Shown here piece after piece: positions 35,804-45,817 of a stretch of DNA of 64,000 nt. The stretch lies in assembly GCF_002998295.1 (NCBI RefSeq), contig NZ_CP027226.1, positions 558,001 to 622,000 on the forward strand, written 5' to 3'. Every line of letters begins with the position of its first letter. The stretch's first letter is position 1. A program made the translations under genes and the position numbers. This stretch comes from Fastidiosipila sanguinis. GTDB lineage: Bacteria; Bacillota; Clostridia; Saccharofermentanales; Fastidiosipilaceae. The notes beneath the pieces are model-generated. The model ran no database searches, was not told the origin of the DNA, and saw only the letters and a list, made by a program, of their open reading frames with translations.

Positions 35804-38704
35804 TTAATTCTCATTATTCCAAGCATCAGCTTTTATCAAGGCCCATTCTTCGGAACTTATAATTATATTTCTTGGTTTACTTCCGGCATGGGGACCAATA
35901 TAACCTTTAGCTTCCATTGCATCTATTATTCTACCTGCACGTGGATATCCAATGTTTAAACGACGCTGTAGCAAGGAAACTGAAGCATATCCATTCTCTA
36001 CAACTAAGTCTACAGCTTCGTTAAACAATTCATCTTCTTCATCGTCTGATTCATCATCATTGAATCCACCTGACTTTGTACTGACAATTTCTTGAGCTAC
36101 TTCTTGGTCGTATGTATCGAGACCTTGAGATTTACAAAAATCAATAACTCTTTGAACTTCATGATCATCTAAGAAGGCACCTTGTCCACGAGTTGGCTTA
36201 GAATCACTTTGTGGGAAATATAGCATATCCCCTTTACCTAATAACTTTTCTGCTCCAGATGAATCTAAGATTGTCCTAGAGTCAACCTGCGATGATACAG
36301 CAAAAGCAACTCTTGAAGGAATATTAGCTTTGATAACACCTGTGATAACATCAACCGAAGGTCTTTGGGTAGCGATGATTAAATGAATACCAGCCGCTCT
36401 AGCCATAGCTGTTAAACGAGAAATAGAATCTTCAACTTCTTTTGGAGTTGTCATCATGAGGTCGGATAACTCATCAATGATTAAAACAATATTAGGAAGC
36501 TTTTCTTCACCTTCAGACTCCATAATTTCATTGTAACTATTCATGTCTCTAGCTTTTTTTTCGGCAAAAAGACTATAACGTCTTTCCATCTCCTGGACTA
36601 GCCAGTTAAGTGTATTAGCTGCTTTGGTTGGGTCAGTAACGACAGGAGCTAATAGATGAGGTATTCCATTATAAATAGACAGCTCAACTACTTTTGGATC
36701 AATTAATAAAAGCTTTAGATCTTCAGGTGAGCATCTATATAGCAAGCTGATTAAAATTGTATTAATACAAACAGATTTACCTGAACCAGTAGCACCAGCA
36801 ATTAAGAGATGTGGCATTTTAGCTAAATTACAATAAATTGCTTGACCTGGAATATCTCTTCCCAAAGGTACCAATAATCGTTCTTTACGTTCAACATATT
36901 TTGGATTATCAATTAAGGATCTCAGACCTACAGTAGCAGTACTTTCGTTAGGGATCTCTATACCTATTGCTGATTTACCTGGGATTGGAGCTTCAATTCT
37001 GACAGTAGTTGCAGCTAAAGCTAAAGCCAAGTCATCAGATAAATTTACAATTTTACTTATTTTAACCCCAATTCCTGGTCTTAATTCAAATCTTGTTATG
37101 GATGGTCCAGTAGTTACATGTATAACAGTTGCCTCAACTCCAAAACTTGATAAAGTTTGTTCCAGTAGCATCGCTTGTTCTTTTATAATCTTCTCGGTAG
37201 CCCCTTTTTGTTGCACAGGTCTAGCTTCCAAAAGATTATAAGGTGGGAAAACATAAGGTTTGTTTACAGGGACAACTTTCTTAATTTCCTTGTCTGCACT
37301 ATTTTCATCTGATATATTTTTAGCTTTTTCTTCTTCTTTCACTCTATTAGAGTTTGTTTTTTCAGAGACTTTGTTAACCGAGCTATCCTTAGCTAAATCA
37401 GAATTAGATCTGTTAGATTTTAAATCATCTTTTTTATGATTGAGCTCATGTTCAATTGTTGTGTCTATATCTTCATTATCATTTGCTAACAAGAAATCAG
37501 AGTTTTTACTACTAATATTATGATTATTATGATTCTCTGATAAGCCATCAATAGTAAAGTCTGAAGTTGAGTTAGTAGTTTCAGGAAATGCAGTATTTTG
37601 ATTATTAGTAAAATCACGTACTGGTTTTAGTTTTATATTATTTGAATTATTATTCGAAATTTTATTTTTTCTTGCTTCATTATCTTGTTGAATGATAAAG
37701 TTTGGAGCAACATAGGTCTTATCTGAGTTAATTATATGGCTTGGTATTCTTTCGCCTGCATTATTAAAGTTAGCGTTTGCACCTAAATCATAGTTAGGAA
37801 CGTCTTTACGCATCTCTTCATTTCCATGGTTATTAAAATCACTCATGTATGAGTCAATATTAAAAGATTTTCTTTGATTCACTTGACTCATATTTGTATT
37901 GACTCTTTGTTGTAATGATTTAGTTTCCGCAGGTTGAGCCTTAGGGAACCCTTTATCGTAATAATTATCTTGCCTTTCTTGATTAGATATCTCTTTAGTT
38001 CTTGCATTAAATTCAGCTTTTCTAGCTCTAGATTCTTTAATGCTTGCATTAGTATTTCTAATAGCTTTTTTACAAAAATCTACAATTGCATAAATAATAG
38101 ATAATATGGTGAGCAAAATTCTTGATATAGAAAAATTACCTATGATTATAGCTTCTATAATTATTGTAGAACTTAAAATGATTATTGCACCAGCATATCC
38201 AATAATTCTTTGAAGTCCCAAAGCAATAGAGCCACCAATGATTCCGCCGGACAAGTCAGCAGTGATGCTAGTGAATGTTTCAGGACTCTTGCCCATGAGC
38301 CAAAGTGTAGAGAATGAATTTAAAACAGTATATTTCCCTTCGCTATCAACACTTAATGATTTAACAACCTCTGGTTTAATAGAGATAGAATGAATTAATG
38401 CTGAAAGTAAAATCAATAATAATAGTAAATTATTAATTCTTATTTTTTTAGCTTTAAAGAAATCTTCAAGGAAAGTAGATATGGCTAAAACTAAAAATAA
38501 AAGTGGTAAAGCATATGATATTGGTCCCAACAACCCTCTACCTACACTAACTACAAAATGTCCTAAAGGTCCACTACTAACACTTGGTATATAAAAAGCT
38601 ACACCAGTAAATAGAGATAGAATTAAATATATTAATCCTATTATTTCTCGAGCTTTATTATTTGTATTGTTTTGTTTTCTAAAATACTCTTCTCTATTTG
38701 TCAT
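35804..38704 (-). CDS. ftsK: DNA translocase FtsK/SpoIIIE
   Basis: This septal DNA pump clears chromosomal DNA at division and, if the organism sporulates, could serve as SpoIIIE. Four or five N-terminal membrane spans (to about residue 210) are followed by a long low-complexity Asn/Ser linker (about 220-490). The RecA-like motor has Walker A GATGSGKS (near 635) and Walker B IVLIIDELSDLM. The C-terminal winged-helix gamma domain (about 895-950, with VSLLQRRLNIGYPRAGRIIDAM) reads DNA polarity. It has 966 residues. The Xer recombinase in this window is its natural partner at dif. Confidence 0.95.
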   Translation of the reverse strand: MTNREEYFRKQNNTNNKAREIIGLIYLILSLFTGVAFYIPSVSSGPLGHFVVSVGRGLLGPISYALPLLFLVLAISTFLEDFFKAKKIRINNLLLLLILLSALIHSISIKPEVVKSLSVDSEGKYTVLNSFSTLWLMGKSPETFTSITADLSGGIIGGSIALGLQRIIGYAGAIIILSSTIIIEAIIIGNFSISRILLTILSIIYAIVDFCKKAIRNTNASIKESRARKAEFNARTKEISNQERQDNYYDKGFPKAQPAETKSLQQRVNTNMSQVNQRKSFNIDSYMSDFNNHGNEEMRKDVPNYDLGANANFNNAGERIPSHIINSDKTYVAPNFIIQQDNEARKNKISNNNSNNIKLKPVRDFTNNQNTAFPETTNSTSDFTIDGLSENHNNHNISSKNSDFLLANDNEDIDTTIEHELNHKKDDLKSNRSNSDLAKDSSVNKVSEKTNSNRVKEEEKAKNISDENSADKEIKKVVPVNKPYVFPPYNLLEARPVQQKGATEKIIKEQAMLLEQTLSSFGVEATVIHVTTGPSITRFELRPGIGVKISKIVNLSDDLALALAATTVRIEAPIPGKSAIGIEIPNESTATVGLRSLIDNPKYVERKERLLVPLGRDIPGQAIYCNLAKMPHLLIAGATGSGKSVCINTILISLLYRCSPEDLKLLLIDPKVVELSIYNGIPHLLAPVVTDPTKAANTLNWLVQEMERRYSLFAEKKARDMNSYNEIMESEGEEKLPNIVLIIDELSDLMMTTPKEVEDSISRLTAMARAAGIHLIIATQRPSVDVITGVIKANIPSRVAFAVSSQVDSRTILDSSGAEKLLGKGDMLYFPQSDSKPTRGQGAFLDDHEVQRVIDFCKSQGLDTYDQEVAQEIVSTKSGGFNDDESDDEEDELFNEAVDLVVENGYASVSLLQRRLNIGYPRAGRIIDAMEAKGYIGPHAGSKPRNIIISSEEWALIKADAWNNEN

Positions 38705-38765
38705 TTATTTCAACCATTCTATTTATTTTCACTAAAACATAGTAACTCTCATAGCAACTCTATTT

Positions 38766-39302
38766 TTATTTAAGATTTCTTTTTATCCAAGCAGTTTGCA
38801 ATGCTATGATTGTTTTAGCATCTTTAATTTTACCGAGTTGAATCATTTTAATTGCTTCTATTAGTGGATATTTTTCTACTTGTACAAATTCACCTTGGTC
38901 TAGATTCTGTTCAGTTCGAGAAAAAGTATCCGTATAATAAATGTATATTATTTCATTAGAATAACCAGGAGTAGGATAAATTTCTGAAAGTAATTCTATG
39001 GAATCAGTCCTTAATCCACACTCTTCTTCTAACTCACGAATTGCGCAAATTGCAGGTTCTTCACCTTTTTCTAATTTTCCTGCTGGAACTTCTAGAGTGA
39101 AATCATTTACTGCGATTCTATACTGACGTACTAAGTAAACTTCTTCTTCAGGAGTTAAAGCAACTATGCAGGCACCACCATTATGTTCGAGAATCTCTCT
39201 GTTTTGAATGAATCCATCCTCTGTTTCAACTTCTAATTTAAACAAATCTAGAATTTGGCCATTATAAATATTTTTTCTATTTAATTCAGTTTCTTTTTGC
39301 AT
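38766..39302 (-). CDS. NUDIX hydrolase, ADP-ribose pyrophosphatase type
   Basis: A 178-residue NUDIX enzyme. The full box G-x5-E-x7-REL-x-EE-x-GL is present in GKLEKGEEPAICAIREL and EEECGL (about 76-98). The upstream ALTPEEEVYLVRQYR and the APAGKLE-like VPAGKLE segments match the ADP-ribose pyrophosphatase (NudF) group. It removes toxic nucleoside diphosphate derivatives. It lies 8 nt after rnhA and before ftsK on the same strand. Confidence 0.9.
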   Translation of the reverse strand: MQKETELNRKNIYNGQILDLFKLEVETEDGFIQNREILEHNGGACIVALTPEEEVYLVRQYRIAVNDFTLEVPAGKLEKGEEPAICAIRELEEECGLRTDSIELLSEIYPTPGYSNEIIYIYYTDTFSRTEQNLDQGEFVQVEKYPLIEAIKMIQLGKIKDAKTIIALQTAWIKRNLK

Positions 39303-39310
39303 GACTCACC

Positions 39311-39769
39311 TTACATATTATTATTAGTTTTAAAGTCTTGTACAGCTTTTACAGCTAAAGCATCTGCCCTATTATTATACTCATGATCGGAATGACCTTT
39401 TACTTTATGAAAACTAGTTTGGTGTATTTTCATTTGCTCATCAAGTTTTATCCAAAGGTCTTGATTGCTAACGGGATCTTTGGCAGCATTTTTCCAGTTG
39501 TTGCGCTTCCATGAGCTTAACCAATCATTATTAATTGCGTTAACAACGTAGGCACTATCGGAATATACTTCGACCTTTACTGGAAATTTAAGAGCTTGTA
39601 AACCATAAATTATTGCAGATAATTCCATACGATTATTAGTTGTATGAGCTTCACTGCCGCTTAATTCTTTTTCATAATCGCCAAACTTAAGTATAGCAGC
39701 CCATCCACCTACACCAGGATTACCTGAGCAAGCTCCATCTGTATAAAGCTCAACTATTTTCTCGTCCAC
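39311..39769 (-). CDS. rnhA: Ribonuclease HI
   Basis: RNase HI cleaves RNA in RNA-DNA hybrids. The four catalytic acids are visible in YTDGACSGNPG, NNRMELSAI, YSDSAYV and NNRADALA. I place the start at GTG 39769 (VDEKIVELYTDG, 152 residues) because AAGGAGG lies 5 nt upstream. The in-frame ATG at 39793 would add MKILKEAL and swallow the SD. The catalytic domain covers the whole protein; no N-terminal hybrid-binding domain is present. Confidence 0.93.
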   Translation of the reverse strand: MDEKIVELYTDGACSGNPGVGGWAAILKFGDYEKELSGSEAHTTNNRMELSAIIYGLQALKFPVKVEVYSDSAYVVNAINNDWLSSWKRNNWKNAAKDPVSNQDLWIKLDEQMKIHQTSFHKVKGHSDHEYNNRADALAVKAVQDFKTNNNM

Positions 39770-39959
39770 AAGCGCCTCCTTCAGTATTTTCAAGTTTATT
39801 TATAATATCCTAATTATCTTACCATTTTTGCCTCTATTCTTCGACGCTTTATTAAATTAGCGGTTGGTATAGTTTACATTGTATTCGACGTCTAGAACAA
39901 TTAAAAAATATAAAGAAAATATTACAATAAATAGGCTTGAAAGCATTAGTTTTGTACTA

Positions 39960-39988
39960 AATAAAAAGGACTGTGCTAAACAGTCCTT
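39960..39988 (-). terminator. Terminator downstream of tRNA-Trp
   Basis: A perfect 8-bp stem AAGGACTG/CAGTCCTT (39966-39973 and 39981-39988) is followed on the minus strand by TTTTTATTT. It ends the tRNA transcript 10 nt beyond the CCA. Confidence 0.82.
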
Positions 39989-39997
39989 CCTAATAAA

Positions 39998-40072
39998 TGG
40001 CAGGGGAGACAGGATTTGAACCCGCAACCGACGGTTTTGGAGACCGTTGCTCTACCGTTGAGCCACTCCCCT
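39998..40072 (-). tRNA. trnW: tRNA-Trp (CCA anticodon)
   Basis: All arms fold on the minus strand: acceptor AGGGGAG/CTCCCCT, D arm GCTC/GAGC, anticodon stem ACGGT/ACCGT with loop CTCCAAA (anticodon CCA), and T-arm with GGTTCGAATCC. The 3' CCA is encoded. The 75-nt length is normal. It is flanked by glgB upstream and a terminator downstream. Confidence 0.96.
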
Positions 40073-40088
40073 ATTTATATTGCTTAAG

Positions 40089-40137
40089 AAAGTATAGTTA
40101 AGCTTTTGACTTTTGTCAAATAACTTAACCATACTTT
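40089..40137 (-). terminator. Long hairpin between glgB and tRNA-Trp
   Basis: Arms AAAGTATAGTTAAG and CTTAACCATACTTT (40089-40102 and 40124-40137) pair over 14 bp with one mismatch, and an inner stem TTTGAC/GTCAAA lies in the loop. No clear T-run follows on the minus strand, so it is a weak terminator, a processing signal before the tRNA, or both. Confidence 0.4.
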
Positions 40138-40164
40138 TGTTATAAATTTTACTTTAATTTTATA

Positions 40165-42012
40165 TTACTTTTTCTTTCTTATACGGAATGCTCTACTGTT
40201 GTAGCCACGCAAGGAAATAGCAAAACGTCCCTCTTCAAGGTTTTGCCAGCTATTAACACCTGCACTAGGTCTTTCGGTACCACCACCATAATCTACCCAA
40301 TCGGTATTGATTACTTCTTCAACAATATCGTAACCATAAAGATCGAAAGCATAAAAATCATGAGTTTCTCCACTAAAGTTGAATATGAACCAAAGCTTCT
40401 CATCACCATCACCTCTTGTGAAGGCGTAAACTACACCCATCCAGTCATCAACAATAGTCCAATGATAATTTTTGTCATGGAACTCTTCCATATATAAAAT
40501 CTCTTCATCACGATATAGTTTATTAATGTCGGTAAAGAATTTATAGAAGGTTTTATGATAGTGATATTCCAATAGAGGCCAGTCTTGTTCACGCTTTTCA
40601 TCCCATTCACGGAATTGTGCAAACTCATTACCCATGAAGTTTAACTTTTTGCCAGGATGAGCATACATGTATAAGTACAAGGATCTTGCTTGTGGGAATT
40701 TCTCATCATAATTTCCATACATTTTATCAATAATAGATTTATCACCATGAACAACCTCATCATGTGATAGAGGTAACATAAATTTTTCACTATAGAAATA
40801 CATCATGGAGAAACTAATTTGGTTGTAGTGGTTTCTTCTTTCCCAGCTAGGAATTGCGAAGAAATCAAGAGTATCATTCATCCAACCCATATCCCATTTA
40901 TAATGGAAACCTAAACCACCATGTTTTACGTCATTAGTTACTCCTGGATAATCAGATGAGTCTTCTGCGATACGCATAACATCAGGATGCTCTTTTTCTA
41001 GAATTTCATTAAATTGCTTAATAAAATCAATGGCAGCGTCATTTACACCTTTATCTTTTCTTCCTTGATAGTAAAGTAAGTTACTTACAGCATCAATTCT
41101 CAATCCATCAATATGATATTCTTCGAGCCAGAAGGTTGCGGCAGAGTTTAAAAATGATCTAACTTCACCTTTCATAAGATTAAAGTTAAGACTTCCCCAC
41201 TCGCTATATCTCAAATCATTAAATGGATATTCGTAGAAAGCTGTACCGTCATAATTTGCAAGACCATAGTCATTAGATGGAAAATGTACAGGAACAAAAT
41301 CCATTATTACTCCAAGATTATGCTCATGCATTACATCAACAAAATATTTAAAATCATCTGGACTACCGTATCTAGATGTTGGTGAAAAATAGCCTAAAGG
41401 TAAATAACCCCAAGACATGTCCAGAGGATGTTCTGCAAGTGGCAACAACTCTATATGAGTAAATCCAGATTTCACACAATAATCTGCTAGAGGTTTAGCA
41501 ATCTCTCTATATGTATACCAATTATCGTGAGCATGATTGATTTGAACACCATCTTCAGTATAGTCACCTAGTTCATGTACCTTGGTACGCCATGATCCTA
41601 GATGAACTTCATAAACTGATACGGGTCTATCCTTAAGATTATTGCTCCTATTAGCCATCCACTCAGCATCATTAAATTCATAATTATCTGTTTGATGAAT
41701 TACAGATGCAGTATTGGGTCTAAGTTCTGACGCAAATGCATATGGATCAGCATGATCTACTGCCCCACCATGAGGTCCTTCTATTCTATATTTATAGCAA
41801 TCGCCAGGTTTGGCACCTTCAACATATAATTCCCAAACACCATTAATTACATCCATGGCTTGGTTTTGCCAATTATTAAAATCTCCGATTAAAAAAACTT
41901 GTCTAGCGTTTGGAGCATGTGTTCTGAACTGTGTTCCCTTACCGTCATAATGAGCTCCAAAGAAATTAAATGCTCGAAATTCTCTCCCATATTGGTACAA
42001 ATTAAAATCCAT
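40165..42012 (-). CDS. glgB: 1,4-alpha-glucan branching enzyme
   Basis: GlgB forms alpha-1,6 branches in glycogen. An N-terminal CBM48 module (about residues 15-110, with FRTHAPNARQVFLIGDFNNW) precedes the GH13 barrel. Catalytic motifs: GLRIDAV with the nucleophile Asp near 304, IAEDSSD with the acid Glu near 349, and SHDEVVHGDKS near 417. The length of 615 is typical. No other glycogen genes (glgA, glgC, glgP) occur in this window, so it is an orphan here. It sits between rpe and tRNA-Trp. Confidence 0.94.
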   Translation of the reverse strand: MDFNLYQYGREFRAFNFFGAHYDGKGTQFRTHAPNARQVFLIGDFNNWQNQAMDVINGVWELYVEGAKPGDCYKYRIEGPHGGAVDHADPYAFASELRPNTASVIHQTDNYEFNDAEWMANRSNNLKDRPVSVYEVHLGSWRTKVHELGDYTEDGVQINHAHDNWYTYREIAKPLADYCVKSGFTHIELLPLAEHPLDMSWGYLPLGYFSPTSRYGSPDDFKYFVDVMHEHNLGVIMDFVPVHFPSNDYGLANYDGTAFYEYPFNDLRYSEWGSLNFNLMKGEVRSFLNSAATFWLEEYHIDGLRIDAVSNLLYYQGRKDKGVNDAAIDFIKQFNEILEKEHPDVMRIAEDSSDYPGVTNDVKHGGLGFHYKWDMGWMNDTLDFFAIPSWERRNHYNQISFSMMYFYSEKFMLPLSHDEVVHGDKSIIDKMYGNYDEKFPQARSLYLYMYAHPGKKLNFMGNEFAQFREWDEKREQDWPLLEYHYHKTFYKFFTDINKLYRDEEILYMEEFHDKNYHWTIVDDWMGVVYAFTRGDGDEKLWFIFNFSGETHDFYAFDLYGYDIVEEVINTDWVDYGGGTERPSAGVNSWQNLEEGRFAISLRGYNSRAFRIRKKK

Positions 42013-42148
42013 AATTTTCCCTCAATTCTGTCTCTCTAATGAATCTCATTATCCTCAATTTTCAATAATTTATCAAGTAGAGTTTGTATGTTTTAAATAA
42101 ATTTTAATAATTTATAATTATTTGAATTAACAAAATGCACAAATATAT

Positions 42149-42853
42149 CTACTTGATTTTGTTTAGTTTACTTAACTCTAAATTTGGATCTGCTTGTCCA
42201 AATATAGCACTACCTGCAACTAATACGTCAACACCCGCTGCCCAAAGCTCTTGCGCATTGTTAGATTTTACTCCACCATCAATCTCAATTAATGTATTTG
42301 TATTTAGATCTTTTATTAGTGATTTAGCTTCAGCGATTTTATTAAAAGTATTTTCGATAAAACTTTGTCCTCCGAAGCCTGGGTTGACGCTCATCAGTAA
42401 TAAAACATCAGTTGCGTTCAAAAGATCTTTGGTCATAGATACTGGAGTACCTGGGTTTAAACTTAGTCCAGACAGAATTCCTTGGTCTTTTATGTAATTC
42501 AAGTATCTATGAGGATGTTGCAAAGACTCTATATGTAATGTGATTAAATCTGCACCAGCATTAATAAAGTCATCAATAAGTTTTTCTGGTTTGTTTACCA
42601 TAAGATGAACATCCAAGAATATATGAGGAAAGGCTTCTTTAATCGCCTTAACGATAGTATAACTACCATTAATATTAGGAACAAAATCGGCATCCATAAT
42701 ATCGATATGTAAGGCCTCAATATTTGAGCTAATTTCTGAAATTTCTGCACCTATTGTTAATGGATTACATGACAATATAGAAGGAGCAATTTTATTTTTG
42801 AATTTAGCAATTAATTCTTCTCTTTTTATATTATTGTTTTCTACTTGATTCAT
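42149..42853 (-). CDS. rpe: Ribulose-phosphate 3-epimerase
   Basis: Rpe interconverts ribulose-5-phosphate and xylulose-5-phosphate in the pentose phosphate pathway. TIM-barrel motifs: IAPSILSCN-like IAPSILSCNPL, the metal motif IDIMDADFVPN (about 50-60), LDVHLMV, and LMSVNPGFGGQSF, EIDGGV near the end. It follows rsgA, the same rsgA-rpe order as in Bacillus (cpgA-rpe). It carries an extra polar N-terminal segment of about 15 residues. Confidence 0.95.
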   Translation of the reverse strand: MNQVENNNIKREELIAKFKNKIAPSILSCNPLTIGAEISEISSNIEALHIDIMDADFVPNINGSYTIVKAIKEAFPHIFLDVHLMVNKPEKLIDDFINAGADLITLHIESLQHPHRYLNYIKDQGILSGLSLNPGTPVSMTKDLLNATDVLLLMSVNPGFGGQSFIENTFNKIAEAKSLIKDLNTNTLIEIDGGVKSNNAQELWAAGVDVLVAGSAIFGQADPNLELSKLNKIK

Positions 42854-42892
42854 CTTCTTATTAAACCTCCGACTGTTATTAGTATATCAGTA

Positions 42893-43828
42893 TTAATTTT
42901 TTCTCCTATCATAGGAATTGAATGAGTCAATAGTTTTTCTGAAGTTTTGATAGCGTTCTAATCTACCTTTATCAATTGCCTCAGATTCTTTCACTGCACA
43001 TCCTGGCTCTTCTAAATGTTTGCAGGAGTTAAACCTACAGTTATACTGTAATTCTCTAATCTCTGGAAAGGCAAAAGCTAAGTCTTGTCCATCGATATTT
43101 AATTGTGTAAGTTCTAAAGAGCTAAATCCAGGAGTGTCAGTTACATATCCTCCTCTAAAAGGGAACAATTCAGCATGTCTAGTTGTGTGACGTCCACGTC
43201 CGAGCTTTTTAGAAATGTCACCTGTTTCCATTAAATCATTTTGAGCAAGGATATTTAAAAGCGTTGATTTGCCAGCACCAGAAGGACCTGCTAAACATAT
43301 GAGTTTATGGGCAATTTTATCACGGAGCTCATTAAATAAGGACTCTGAATTTGGTTTGGAGAGAAAAACATTATATCCAAGATTTTTATAGATACTTGCG
43401 AGTTCATCACCAAAATCTGAAGCTAAATCATATTTGGTGAATATGATTTCAACGTTCATGTTTTGCACTTCACTGATGACCAACATTTTGTCTAATACAT
43501 TTAAATCAGGCTCAGGTTGGCTCAAAGGAATAATTAACCATAATAGGTCTATATTAGCTACCTGTGGTCTAGGCAATTCATTTTTGCGTTCATATATTTC
43601 TTGCATTACAAGAGGAATTAATTCATCTCCAGTTTCCTCACAGAAAACTAGATCACCAGCTATTGGTTTTAGCCCTTGATTTTTAAAAATTCCAGGAGCG
43701 TTGCATTGGATTTCTTCACCCGGTTTAGCTAGTGAATTAACCCAATAGTTACCACCTACACCTCTAGTAATAATATATTCACCAGATTGAATTTCTTGAT
43801 TTTTATTAATCCCTTGAATAATAGTCAC
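42893..43828 (-). CDS. rsgA: Ribosome small subunit GTPase RsgA
   Basis: RsgA is a circularly permuted GTPase that checks the 30S subunit. An N-terminal OB domain (about 12-85, GVGGNYWV) is followed by G4 TKYD (near 130), G1 GPSGAGKSTLLN (near 180) and G3 DTPGFSS. The C-terminal zinc-binding segment CRFNSCKHLEEPGCAVKE is present. Its place after prkC and before rpe is conserved in Firmicutes (Bacillus cpgA). Confidence 0.95.
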   Translation of the reverse strand: MTIIQGINKNQEIQSGEYIITRGVGGNYWVNSLAKPGEEIQCNAPGIFKNQGLKPIAGDLVFCEETGDELIPLVMQEIYERKNELPRPQVANIDLLWLIIPLSQPEPDLNVLDKMLVISEVQNMNVEIIFTKYDLASDFGDELASIYKNLGYNVFLSKPNSESLFNELRDKIAHKLICLAGPSGAGKSTLLNILAQNDLMETGDISKKLGRGRHTTRHAELFPFRGGYVTDTPGFSSLELTQLNIDGQDLAFAFPEIRELQYNCRFNSCKHLEEPGCAVKESEAIDKGRLERYQNFRKTIDSFNSYDRRKN

Positions 43829-43869
43829 TACTCCTTATCAATTGCAATTAAATATGACTTTTTTTGTTA

Positions 43870-45807
43870 TTAGTTACCGGCATCAGCAGGAGCACCAGGA
43901 TCTACAGGTTCTTCTGCTGATGGTTCAGTAGGCTCTGTTGGTTCTGGAGTATTATCTTCAGGTTTTTCAGTGCTTGCTTCCGTCTCAGTTTTTTCTGTTT
44001 CGGTGGTCTCAACCGTTGTGGTCTCGCTCGGTTTTTCTGTAGTGGTTGCTGTTGTAGGATTGGCTTCTTCATAGGTTCCTGCTATAAGGACTATCTTTTC
44101 AGTTACATTAGATGTACCAGCTTTTGGTGTCATATCAACAACGTATAAACTACTTTCATAACCCTTCAAACTAGAAGGCACTCTTGTTTCTGTATCAAAA
44201 CCAATAGAATTTAGATACTCAATAGCAGAATCTAATTTCCTACCTTTAACATCAGGAACTGGACCCTTATTAATACCTTTACTAATTGTAATAGTTATTC
44301 TTGAACCACGTTCAACCTTTGTTCCAGGAGATGGAGATATTTCTACAACCTTACCTTCAGGAACAGAAAGGTTAAATTGACTTCTTGTCATTACTAGAAT
44401 ATTTTCTTTTTCAATAGTGTTTTTGACTTCAGCTCCATCCTCTCCTATTAAATTAGGAATTACATAGAATTCACTTCCTTTAGAAACTGTTAGAATAAGT
44501 TCACTACCTTTTACGAAGGTACCAGCTCTATTTATTTCTGAACCTGGAGCTATGTTTTGAGAAATAATATTACCACTAGATACTTCTTCACTGGCCTCTT
44601 CAACTTTAATATGATTTACTCCTTCTGCTTTAAGTTTTTGAGAAACTTCATCATATGACATGTTACGGAAGTCTTCTACAACATAGATTTCTTCTGCAGC
44701 AGATTCACGTGTGCTAAGATTGTTTTTTACAGAGTCGGCGATAAACCAGATTGCTAGACTTAATAATAAAACTATTATAACTACGAAAAGCATAGTAATA
44801 ACAGTATCTCTTGATCTAGACTTACGTCTAGAACTGATTGAGTTTTCTAAGCTTAAGACTCTATCTAAAGAATTGGATTCAGAGTTAAATGTATCTTGAG
44901 GTTCTGTTATAGCACTTGGATCAGCATAATTACTGTAAGTATCATTTGAGCTATTAATCTCACCATATCTACCATTTGGATTAATCATAAACATATCCAG
45001 ATCATCGATTAAAGCTCTGGAATCAGGATAGCGTTTATTTGGATTTTTTTGCATGCAACGAAGTATAATATCCTCTAATCCTTGTGGAATAGATGATTCT
45101 AATTCTCTTGGTTTTACCGGTTCTTCTTGTAATTGTTTTACCGCTACTGCTACTGAAGATTCTCCGTCGAATGGTACTTCACCAGTTAATAACTCATACA
45201 TTAAAATTCCTAAAGAATAAACATCTGAGCGATGGTCAACAGCACCACCACGAGCTTGTTCAGGAGAAAAGTAATGTACTGAGCCTAGTGCAGTGCCACC
45301 AGTCATTGAAACAGTATTTGAATTAGTTGCTCTAGCTATACCAAAATCAGTGACCATACAGACACCGTCTGGAGTGATCAAAATATTTGCAGGTTTAATA
45401 TCTCTATGAACTATAGATTGTGAATGAGCATGTTCAAGAGCCAATGCAATTTGTATAACAATTGGAACTGCCAAGCGCCAGTCCATTTTTCCGGTTTCTT
45501 CTAACTTCTCTTTTAGACTTTTACCATTAACATACTCTTGAACAATGTACTTAACACCGTTATCTTCACCTACACCATACACATTTACGATATTAGGATG
45601 AGACAAACTTGCTGCAGCTCTTGCTTCAAGATCAAAACGTCTAACAAATTCTAAATCATCATTATATTCAGATTTTAAAGTTTTAATAGCTACTACCTCA
45701 CCAGTATTTAAGTCGGTGGCCTTATAAACTTTTGCCATACCTCCAGTACCAGCGAGTTCTAATATTTTATAGCGATTATTTAAAATTGTTCCAACACTAA
45801 TAGACAT
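43870..45807 (-). CDS. prkC: PASTA-domain Ser/Thr protein kinase PrkC (StkP type)
   Basis: This membrane kinase senses peptidoglycan fragments and signals growth state. The kinase domain (about 13-275) shows GTGGMAKVY, AIKTL with the ATP lysine, HRDIKPANIL and DFGIARA. A single span lies near 336-357, followed by three PASTA repeats (about 375-444, 445-511, 512-580) and a Thr/Glu/Pro-rich tail to residue 645. I set the start at 45807 (MSISVGTILNNRYK), where GAGG lies just upstream; the longer reading adds 18 residues that overlap the phosphatase gene. It is 10 nt after the phosphatase stop. Confidence 0.95.
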   Translation of the reverse strand: MSISVGTILNNRYKILELAGTGGMAKVYKATDLNTGEVVAIKTLKSEYNDDLEFVRRFDLEARAAASLSHPNIVNVYGVGEDNGVKYIVQEYVNGKSLKEKLEETGKMDWRLAVPIVIQIALALEHAHSQSIVHRDIKPANILITPDGVCMVTDFGIARATNSNTVSMTGGTALGSVHYFSPEQARGGAVDHRSDVYSLGILMYELLTGEVPFDGESSVAVAVKQLQEEPVKPRELESSIPQGLEDIILRCMQKNPNKRYPDSRALIDDLDMFMINPNGRYGEINSSNDTYSNYADPSAITEPQDTFNSESNSLDRVLSLENSISSRRKSRSRDTVITMLFVVIIVLLLSLAIWFIADSVKNNLSTRESAAEEIYVVEDFRNMSYDEVSQKLKAEGVNHIKVEEASEEVSSGNIISQNIAPGSEINRAGTFVKGSELILTVSKGSEFYVIPNLIGEDGAEVKNTIEKENILVMTRSQFNLSVPEGKVVEISPSPGTKVERGSRITITISKGINKGPVPDVKGRKLDSAIEYLNSIGFDTETRVPSSLKGYESSLYVVDMTPKAGTSNVTEKIVLIAGTYEEANPTTATTTEKPSETTTVETTETEKTETEASTEKPEDNTPEPTEPTEPSAEEPVDPGAPADAGN

Positions 45808-45817
45808 GTATACCTCA

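Noticed and set aside
39865-39900. dif-like site (AGTTTACAT followed by TCTAGAAC)
   Set aside because: Only part of each arm resembles the Bacillus dif sequence and the central spacing and inner arms do not match.
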